Source: Dunaliella salina
Taxonomy: Eukaryota > Chlorophyta > Chlorophyceae > Chlamydomonadales > Dunaliellaceae
Length of the DNA: 46,250 nucleotides
Assembly: GCA_002284615.2 (NCBI GenBank)
Contig: MU069494.1
Coordinates: 592,123-638,372 of the forward strand
Direction: 5' to 3'
Shown here: positions 20,505 through 28,626 of the stretch, one piece after another
Layout: each line of letters begins with the position of its first letter
How positions within the stretch are numbered: the stretch's first letter is position 1
Position numbers and translations under genes: made by a program
The notes under the pieces: model-generated
What the model was told of the DNA's origin: nothing
The model's input: the letters and a program-made list of their open reading frames with translations, nothing else
Database searches by the model: none

Positions 20505-21400
20505 AAAGATTGGCACTGCCTCTGTTCAAGCGCACGAAAGATGGATCCCGCGCGGGATCCAGCAGAGGTTAGATTGGCACTGTCTCTGTTCAAGCGCACG
20601 AAAGATGGATCACGCGCACAAAAGCTGGATCCCGCGCGGGATCCAGCAGAGGCCAGATTGGCACTGTCTCTGTTTAAGCGCACAAAAGATGGATCCCGCG
20701 CAGAGACGCTGGACTCCGCACGGGATCCAACAGAGGTCAGATTGGCACTGTCTCTGTTCAAGCGCACGAAAGATGGATCACGCGCACAAAAGCTGGATCC
20801 CGCGCGGGATCCAGCAGAGATCAGATTGGCACTGTCTCTGTTCAAATCACAAAAGATGGATCACGCGCACAAAAGCTGGATCCCGCGCGGGATCCAGCAG
20901 AGGTCAGATTGGCATTGTCTCTGTTTAAGCGCACAAGAGATGGATCCCGCGCATAGACGCTGGACTCCGCACGGGATCCAACAGAGGTCAGATTGGCACT
21001 GTCTCTGTTCAAGCGCACAAAAGATGGATCACGCGCACAAAAGATGGATCACGCGCACAAAAGCTGGATCCCGCGCGGGATCCTGCAGAGGTCAGATTGG
21101 CACTGTCTCTGTTCAAGTGCATGAAAGATGGATCCCGTGCACAAAAGCTGGATNCCGCGCGGGATCCAGCAGAGGTCAGATTGGCACTGTCTCTCTTCAA
21201 ATCACAAAAGATGGATCACGCGCACAAAAGCTGGATCCCGCGCGGGATCCAGCAGAGGTCAGATTGGCACTGTCTCTGTTCAAGCGCACAAAAGATGGAT
21301 CTCGTGCACATAAGCTGGATCCCGCGCGGGATCCAACAGAGGTCAGATTGGCACTGTCTCTGTTCAAGCGCACAAAAGATGGATCCGCGCATGAAAGCTA
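20505..21400 (+). repeat. ~84-bp BamHI-palindrome satellite, about ten copies
   Basis: Each unit contains GGATCCCGCGCGGGATCC, a perfect 18-bp palindrome, then AGCAGAGGTCAGATTGGCAC, then TGTCTCTGTTCAAGCGCAC and AAAGATGGATC. The GGCACTG marker recurs every 81-85 bp with one short (63 bp) and one long (about 104 bp) unit. One ambiguous base sits in a palindrome at 21154. Long open frames here on both strands are repeat-driven. Confidence 0.92.
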
Positions 21401-21519
21401 AATCCCGCACTGAGACAAATGTGAAGGCTTGCTTTCAAGCGCTTGAAAGCTGTAATCAAGCGCTTGGACGCCATTCTTGCGCAGGAAGCCCTTTCTTGAA
21501 GGAGGCGTTTACCTGAGTG

Positions 21520-21661
21520 TGAGTATTCGTAACCTGCATGTAGGAATCCCTCTGATGGAATTTACCACACATTCCTCGGATAGGAACTAGTACACGTTGT
21601 ACACTGCTGATAGTGTATTTGAATGATTTTCTCTGGTTTTATTGCGACCTGCGTCGTTACA
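21520..21661 (-). mobile_element. 3' LTR of the gag-only retrotransposon
   Basis: On the plus strand it runs from TGAGTATTCG to GTCGTTACA and matches 25062-25230 (AATCCCTCTGAT, GAATTTACCACACA, CTCGGATAGGAACTA, CACTGCTGATAGTGTATTT). Directly to its right, on the minus strand, is a purine-rich tract (AAGAGGGGGAGC) next to the TGTAACGAC terminus, as expected for a polypurine tract before the 3' LTR. The left end is less certain; no clear target duplication was found. Confidence 0.65.
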
Positions 21662-21789
21662 TTGCTCCCCCTCTTAGAATGCATGTCCTCATGCATTTCA
21701 CTGAATGGGAGGAAATGAAAAAGAGAAAACTCACACAGGGCCTTACAGAACAGATGCAGCTCATACAGAGCTGTATGGAACAGAGATAG

Positions 21790-22140
21790 CTCACACAGAG
21801 CATGCAGAACAGAGGCAGCCCACACAGAGCCGTTCAGAACAGAGGTAGGCCACACAGAGCAAAGACAGAGATAGCTCACACAGAGCTTTCCAGGACAGAA
21901 GGCGCTCACACAGAGCTTTTCAAAACAGAAGGCTCTCACACAGAGCTTTTCGGAACAGAAGGCGCTCACACAGAGCTTTTTAGTATAGAAGGCGCTCACA
22001 CAGAGCTTTTCAGAACAGAAGGCGCTCACGCAGAGCTTTTCAGAACAGAAGGCGCTCACACAGAGCTTTTCAGAACAGAAGGCGCTCACACAGAGCTTTT
22101 TAGAACAGAAGGCGCTCACACAGAGCCTTTCAGAACAGAA
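21790..22140 (+). repeat. 30-bp tandem repeat, about eleven copies
   Basis: GAACAGAAGGCGCTCACACA plus GAGCTTTTCA, repeated exactly every 30 bp in the right part and more loosely from 21790. As 30 is a multiple of three, both strands stay open and would encode decapeptide repeats. A stray half copy lies at 23878-23900. Confidence 0.93.
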
Positions 22141-22149
22141 CGTCAGAAA

Positions 22150-22310
22150 TTTCTGGCCTCGGCTGAACAGCGGCTGATGCGGCTGTTGTCAGCCGTGTGG
22201 AGTATCGACTGAAACTGCGGCTGAAATTTCCTATTCGGCCGTGAGCAAAAGAAAGTCCACGGCTGAAAACCCCACGGCTGAACACGGCTGATTTCAGCTG
22301 CAACAGCCGC
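22150..22310. repeat. CGGCTGA/TCAGCCG-rich cluster
   Basis: Interspersed CGGCTGA and its complement in both orientations, including GAACACGGCTGATTTCAGC. A second cluster lies at 23600-23870. Confidence 0.7.
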
Positions 22311-22379
22311 ACTTCTTAATGTGTACTTTTGAGTCTATTACTAGCACTAAACCTGAGCTTGTTTCGAACACTTTCAGTG

Positions 22380-22823
<444 letters not shown>

Positions 22824-22984
22824 GTTATGTATATATATTATAATTTGTTTTCACCAACCTCCATTCCTGACCACCCACTGCACCAAATTAGATATTTTTT
22901 TTGGTATTTGAAGCGCTTGTAGTAAACGAACATCATTGCAAAGGAAACGAAAGTGGAACACCCCAGTGGTTGTGCATATACAGA

Positions 22985-23300
22985 ATTTCAGCCATTTCCC
23001 TTAGAGAAATTGAAGCACAAGGGGTGCCAAAAAGGTCAAATTTTGACCTTGTTCTTCCTAAATTTTGAATATGCAGGATGCTAGCATCATATTTCAGGTT
23101 CATGATTGTAAAATTTTAGGAATGAAAATTGGTCATAGGTTGGAGGTGTGGGACATTCTAGGGTGATCTAAGGCCAGGAGGGTGATCTGGGGTCCTCCAT
23201 TTTTGTTATTTCTTGAACAATGTAGACAAAAATGATTGGCATGATTAGATTTCATGAAAAAATGGAAAAGAGCATGTCCGGGAACAAAGGCCAATTATCT
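22985..23300. repeat. Dispersed repeat also found at 31530-31880
   Basis: Matches in the same orientation and order include CAGCCATTTCC/TTAGCCATTTCC, CAAAAAGGTCAAATTTTGACC versus GCAAAAGGCCTTTTTGACC, the 'agggtgatctaaggccagga' segment versus 'taagtggtttgaggccagaggagc', and AAGAGCATGTC. Diverged copies of one element. Confidence 0.5.
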
Positions 23301-23449
23301 CCCTTTGAGGCTTTTTTATAATAGCCAGATCTGAGATGAATGTCAGATCTGAGGTCTGGAACACATTTCCTATGCTTACCTTCAGAAATCAGAAACAATC
23401 TAGAAGCCCAGGTTTTAAAGCACTGAGAGTGCTTGCCCATGAAGCAAGT

Positions 23450-23575
23450 GCGTTTGAAGGGCTTTTGAAGGGCATTTGAAGTGTTTGCATTCAAATGGGC
23501 GTTTGAAATCAAACCCTAGCGTTTGAAATGCGTTTGAAAAGGTTTCAAACGCTTTTCAAACGCTTCAAACGCTCT
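23450..23575. repeat. GTTTGAAA/TTTCAAAC repeat cluster
   Basis: About a dozen GCGTTTGAA-type words occur in direct and inverted order, ending TTTCAAACGCTTTTCAAACG. The two orientations can fold into a long imperfect hairpin. Confidence 0.8.
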
Positions 23576-23599
23576 GCACTGGTCACCAAAGATAACATC

Positions 23600-23870
23600 A
23601 CGGCTGAACACGGCTGAAGCGGCTAAAATCAGCCGTGCGGCTGCTCACAGCCGCTAGCGGATGAACACGGCTGAAGCGGCTGCCACCTTTTTGCACTGGT
23701 CAACAAAATCAAACAACAAAATTAACCAATTAACATAACGGCTGAACACGACTGAAGCGGATGAAATCAGCTTTGCGGCTGCTCACAGCCGCTAGCGGCT
23801 GAACATGGCTGAAAAATTTTCAGCCGTGCTACAGCCGCATCAGCCGCTAGCAGCCACAGGCCAGAAATTT
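23600..23870. repeat. CGGCTGAACACGGCTGA repeat cluster
   Basis: CGGCTGAACACGGCTGAAGC and complements (GCTCACAGCCGCTAGCGG) in several copies; same word family as 22150-22310. Confidence 0.8.
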
Positions 23871-23989
23871 CTGACGAAGGCGCTCACACAGAGCTCCTGT
23901 GTGAGGGCCTTCTTCCGCCCCCCCTCCTTCCCCGCCCTCCCCCCCCCTTCTTCCCCCCCCTTTACTAAGAGCATGCTGAGTGCCCATCA

Positions 23990-24870
23990 ATTCATGCAGT
24001 CCTTGGCCAGATGCCCAATGTTGCGGCACTTGTAACATCTGCGTGTTTCTCCTGCATGATCAAATAGCTCATGGTTTCATGATTTTCTTCTTCCTCTCCA
24101 CCATCATCATATGCTTCTTTCTCTCCACCATCATGATGAGGGTAGTTGCAAGCATGCTGCTGCATGGCAATGCTTTGCCGTTCCTGACCAACAGCAAATT
24201 TTATCAGTTTCGACTGAGGTGAAGTCATAGCCAGACTGATCAACAATGCACTGAGGTTTGAGTTGAGGAGACAATCCAGCATGGAACCATCGGGTACGGT
24301 CATTTTCATGCATTTCTGGGATATGCACCAGGATATGCACCATTTGCTGCCCGAACAGATTGGCATAGTCTTGCACAGACATGTTGCTGACCATGCGGAT
24401 TTGCATGTTGAAAAGAGCATCTCTAGCCTTTGCAGCTCGGGTGCGTACCTCAGACTGGAAACGATCCAAAAATGCTTGCTTGATATCTTGCACAGAACTG
24501 TGTGGGTTGGTGGCCTTGTAATTGCTGAGAAACTCACAAGCCTTTTCTTCATGGGAGCAACACTGAAAGAGTAAATCTACGTAGCGGGCGGGCTCCCGCT
24601 GAATGCCTGTAACCCCATTGGCCTCGAGAGCGGAGTCCAGCATGGTGAGCATGGTTTGTGCATCTTTCTCTCTGCCACCACACCAATTTGGGAAACCAGG
24701 GGAACTGCTCCGGTCTGCTGAGTGCCCAACATGGTTGGAGCGCTCTGATGTGGCTGCTGCTGAGCTGCTGTCAGTGCAGCCTGCTGGTTCTCAATGACCT
24801 GCTGCTGATGTGCAGAGCCTGCCACTGCTGCAGCTGAGCCTGCATTGAGCTGCCACTGCAACAAGCCAGA
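23990..24870 (-). pseudogene. Retrotransposon gag with CCHC zinc knuckle, frameshifted
   Basis: Reading leftward on the minus strand: a Gln/Ala-rich N-terminus (24864 to about 24660), then a capsid-like region with DIKQAFLDRFQSEVRTRAA, MSVQDYANLFGQQM, and the DRTRWFHAGL motif. This is the familiar Retrotrans_gag pattern (F-x3-F, VxxYxxxF, F-x-GL). A zinc knuckle CYKCRNIGHLAKDC (C-x2-C-x4-H-x4-C) is at 23996-24037. Frame changes near 24655, 24205 and 24050 break the frame; the last two compensate, so capsid and knuckle share one frame. The product would package element RNA. No enzyme follows. Confidence 0.8.
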
Positions 24871-25061
24871 CAGAACGCATTTGCCTGGAGGTCTCTGGAC
24901 TGATGTCTGGTGCGAGGGGATAGGGGTGATCGTCAGCCGAGCAGCTCCACCAAAATTTAGCGAGTAGAATAAAGTGAATTGGGGGCACCGGCGATGAAAT
25001 TGGCACGCTAGCTGGGGCGTGTCAGGCCTATACTAGAAGAATTCTGGTACCCCCGAATTTC

Positions 25062-25230
25062 TGAATATTTGTACCCTGCGAATAGTAATCCCTCTGATTG
25101 AATTTACCACACAATCCTCGGATAGGAACTACACGTTGTACACGTTGTACACTGCTGAGTACACGTTGTACACTGCTGATAGTGTATTTTAATGATTTTC
25201 TCTGATTTTATTGCGACCTGAGTCGTTACA
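25062..25230 (-). mobile_element. 5' LTR of the gag-only retrotransposon
   Basis: Plus-strand ends are TGAATATTTG and GTCGTTACA. It is longer than the partner at 21520-21661 because TACACGTTGTACACTGCTGA is duplicated within it. The internal ACACGTTGTACAC is a near-palindrome. Confidence 0.7.
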
Positions 25231-25412
25231 ATTTCAGCAGCATAGTTTTGACTAGCCCAAAGCATAACGTCCCAGTGGTGAAAAGGCCGCTGCAGGGCCA
25301 CTGCAAGGCCACGGTCTCCCTTAGCAAGCAGCAGCAGCTTTGGGCGTCAGGATGGGCCCCCAACTGCGGGGGGAAGGAGGGAAGGGGGAGAAAGAGCAAG
25401 AGAGGAGGATGC

Positions 25413-25770
25413 ACAGCTGTAAGAAAAGGAGGAACCTTCGCCTCGCCTGCCTCACTTGACGATCTGGGGATATACAACCTTTCGTTACATTCCCCCCTGC
25501 CTAATTTTGGACGTCCCGGCCAGACTTTGGTCTTGGGAGAGTCCTGTATCCTTGCCCAAGGGATACGCCTTGCCTAGCCTTGCCTTCGTCAAGTGTGCCT
25601 ACCAGGAATAAAACCCCTGACCAGTAGTGCGCACGGACGCTCTGCATTCATGCGCTTACCCACTACACCCGGAGCCCTGGCTTTGCGTACGAATTGTAAG
25701 AAAAGGAGGAACCTCCGCCTTGCCTGCCCTACTTGACGATCTGGGATATATAACCTTTTGTTACAACAGC
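25413..25770 (-). mobile_element. Complete TRIM (miniature LTR element) with target duplication
   Basis: LTRs are 25418-25489 (72 bp) and 25695-25765 (71 bp), about 90 percent alike, each starting TGTAAG and ending GTTACA. ACAGC flanks both sides (25413-25417 and 25766-25770), a perfect 5-bp target duplication. Within each LTR the ends form an inverted repeat (TGTAASAAAAGG). On the minus strand the LTR contains TTATATATCC, a possible TATA box, and the interior ends in GGCAGGGGGGAA, a polypurine tract, next to the left LTR. The 205-bp interior has no coding capacity. Confidence 0.88.
25605..25690 (-). other. tRNA-like sequence inside the TRIM
   Basis: On the minus strand, just after the right-hand (5') LTR, the interior reads GCCAGGGCTCC, then a D-arm/box A-like TGTAGTGGGTAAGCG (25653-25667), then box B-like GGTTTTATTCC (25605-25615, two changes from GGTTCGANTCC). 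Box spacing suits a tRNA. A full cloverleaf is not evident. Confidence 0.5.
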
Positions 25771-26314
25771 TCAGCGTGAACTTTGCGACGCTGTCCAGCT
25801 AGCACAGCGCTGTGCGCCCTGTCCTGTATGCGCTACTCACCTGGAGGACGTCCGAGAAACCCCCTCGCTGGCATAAACCTGATGTTGCTCTCTGAGATGC
25901 CCATCTCTCTGTTTGCCTGGCCATAAGCAGCAGGCTGGGTCAGGGGGGTGGAGAAGTTTCCCACCTTTTGCTGCCGCTGCGCCATCTTTCCAAAATCCTA
26001 CCACTTTCAGAAAATCCTATTATTCTGCTCTTCGTTTTTACTTCGTAACACTTCGTATTTGAGGATCAGGAATTATTTTTCTCACTTCGTAAGGTTTCGT
26101 TTCGGGGCAAAACAATTAATTAATCAACGAAGCAATCGGGAACCTACTGTTCACATTTCCCGATCTGTTTTCGCATCTCTGTGCCTTATGTTATCCAGAG
26201 CTTCAGCACATTTCCTAGACCTGTCACAGACGGTCCTATCCCTCTCTACTACTCTCAGATATCTTCATTCTTGTCTGCATCTCGCCATGTCCAGTCGCAT
26301 GACATGTGAAAAGA

Positions 26315-26400
26315 CAAGAAAAGAAAAACAGCGTAGGCAGAGAAACTTTCCCTACATCAATTAAGGAAAAGGAGACACATTGGCTCAAAAAAGAGCTGAG
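26315..26400 (-). mobile_element. Retroelement 3' tail fragment
   Basis: The reverse complement of the tail seen at 15090-15155: AAAGAAAAACAGCGTAGGCA and CCCTACATCAATTAAGGAAA. It lies 280 bp from the coding remnant below, so both belong to one decayed copy. Confidence 0.6.
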
Positions 26401-26634
26401 CCCCCTTCACCACAAGGTATGAAAAAGAGAAAGCTAATGTCAATCTGGAGGGTTACTAGAAGCACTTAATCCTAGAACCTGGCTAGAGCATTCAGGTTAA
26501 GACTTCTTGTGCCTTTTTCTTAGTGCTTACTTGGAGAACCTCTGCTTTTTGTGGTACTTTGAGCGCATGTTCCTCAACAGTTCACATTTCTATACACATT
26601 TTCGAAGACTCGTCTAGTTCCAGGTCTGTGTTTC

Positions 26635-26685
26635 CGCTCAGCTGCCCTCGTAGGCGGATATAGCGATGTAACCTTACCTTACCTA
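26635..26685 (+). repeat. Short TE 3' tail copy
   Basis: CTCAGCTGCCCTCGTAGGCG, then GATGTAACCTTACCTTACC. Partner of the minus-strand copy at 13865-13925. Confidence 0.6.
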
Positions 26686-26890
26686 GAACCTGGCTATGGG
26701 AGGTTTCTTGTTTTCAATAGCGCGGCGAGTGGAGACTAGTTTGTGGGCATATTGAACAGAATGGGCATGAAGTTGTTGAGCAAGCTTGGTGGCACACCGG
26801 TGATCCAATCTTAGTTGTTTGAATTGCTTCAGGGTATGCTCAGCGAACATAGTTCCACCTACACCCACGAGATAATATGTTTTGTTTTCT
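26683..26890 (-). pseudogene. Retroelement C-terminal fragment
   Basis: The minus strand reads GVGGTMFAEHTLKQFKQLRL, then KLAQQLHAHSVQYAHKL, then STRRAIENK. It is the same region as 14820-15020 and closest to the 17310-17500 copy. No nuclease motif is included. Confidence 0.65.
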
Positions 26891-27045
26891 GATTCAGAAC
26901 GACAATCACTTTTTCCTTTTTCCTCTGTGAGCTCCTTTTTTGTGACAGGCTGGCAGTCAGTCGTTTTAACTGGAAGCTTTCTTTGTTACCTTTCTCAAGT
27001 TGAGCTTTAAATCATTGGAGCCACCAAGACCATTTTATTGTCAGG

Positions 27046-27840
27046 TTGAGTTTGAGATTACAAAACACTATCCGCAGTCAAAGCGCTTCCCTGCAAGCAA
27101 AAAGTGGTGAATTCGAATTGTTGGAATTTCCTTTTATTCCTTTTCATGCTTTCTTTTCTTCTTTCCTTCCGTGGTCGCCAACTTTATGCCTTCTTTTATG
27201 GAAGAAAACTGGAAGAATACTCTGCATGGGTCTATCAAAGAATATTGGCTCAGTTCATCAAGGACAAACCAACACGTAATGCACCCGCATCTCGCGTCAA
27301 CACATGTACAAAAACTGGGAAGAAGTGTGGGGATGACCATCATGCAAGGAACTCAAGATGTTCGTCACGAGAAGTTACCTGATGGGCACAAGTTTTGACA
27401 GGGCATTGCACATGGAAACTTTTCCAATTCTGGAGTGCTTGAAGATGCAAGAATGAATAAACAGGGACAACAGCTATAATCATAAGCTCATGGATGTAAC
27501 AACAAAGGAACAGGAGAACGAAACTCGTTTGCTTAATTCAGGCTGAAAACTGGGGCAGCCAAAATGTGACAGCTGCTCAACCACCAGCAGCAAATGTAGG
27601 ACGCCGGCCAAGAAGTGAAAGCGGCAGCAAAGGAAATTGCTTGAGCTGGACTTGCAGCTCCTATGTACAAGAGCGGAGCCTCACTGTGGTGACTGGGTAT
27701 GAGAAGGGACAATCTCGCAATAATATCTCCGTGGCACTCACACATTGCGCAAATTTTCTTGATGCTCTTTATTTTGCTTTTCTTCGCATGATTTGCAGCT
27801 GCGAGTGGATGCTGGTATGTAATTCCTGGAGCAAGGCAGC
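27046..27840. other. Intergenic stretch downstream of the Mpv17-family gene
   Basis: A plus-strand frame near 27170-27360 reads like protein (LYAFFYGRKLEEYSAWVYQR), but it has no splice context or partner exons that I could match. Nothing else recognised. Confidence 0.3.
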
Positions 27841-27843
27841 GCT

Positions 27844-28100
27844 TCAAGCAAAAGACCTGCACACAGGCATGGGCATGCATCCTCCATGAATGGGGTCAGG
27901 CAAGACCTCAGGCTGCTGGTGCTGCTTTGACTCTCCATCAAGCCCAGGGGCTCCTTGCTTCTCTGGCGCAAGTTGTGCAGGGATGGCATCTTGCTCCGGT
28001 GGCAAACTGCCCAAGGAGCCTGGGCTGTCTGGCGGAGGTGGAGAGGGAGCTGCCCCACCTTCCTTGGCAGCTTCAGCTGCTGCTGCCGCCACTGCAGATG
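27844..28100 (-). CDS. Mpv17-family gene, last exon (Ala/Pro-rich tail)
   Basis: The acceptor GTTCATGCAG precedes it; a second CAG nine bases on would keep frame and drop three residues. It encodes an Ala run, then PSPPPPDSPGSLGSLPPEQ, and stops with TGA at 27844. High GC and strong composition bias. No family resemblance. Confidence 0.7.
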
Positions 28101-28554
28101 CTGCATGAACACGAAGGACACGCATTCGGGATACACTGTTTTTTTTCTTTCCCTGAAACTACAGTGCGATTCAGACAAACATATGCAGGCAAATGCATGC
28201 GTGCCGACAGCGTCCCAATGAAAATGGTGCAGGGGCAGGACCAGCTTTCATGAAACCACATTCAACCTGGACAGTGCAGAGTTATCATCATAGAATTAGG
28301 CTTGCATCTATTTGTTGCGTTTTCTGTCTTCCGATACAAAGGTTCCATACAAAGATAACAACATTATTGAACGCAAGGTCACTGCGCTTATTGAACTAAT
28401 TGAATGCAAGGTCTTTGCGCTTATCGAATGCAAGGTCATTGTGCTTGATTGCAGTCAATTTCAATGAAAGGCAGCAATTGTAGGGATACTCTCAACGTGA
28501 TTTAAAAGGAGCAGAAGCTAGAGGAAACACAAGGTTCACAGGAGGACCTCGCAT

Positions 28555-28626
<72 letters not shown>

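Noticed and set aside
20505..21400. Possible CRISPR-like array because of regular palindromes
   Set aside because: Units are contiguous ~84-bp satellites with similar, not unique, intervening sequence. The context is eukaryotic.
20491..21516. 140- to 286-codon open frames in the GGATCC satellite
   Set aside because: The ~84-bp period is a multiple of three and keeps frames open on both strands. The encoded repeats have no family and include an N.
24957..24985. AGCGAGTAGAATAAAGTGAATTGG, shared with 18490-18515, as an attachment site
   Set aside because: Shared word of about 25 bp is real, but flanks differ and no recombinase or duplication supports a site. Probably a common piece of two elements.
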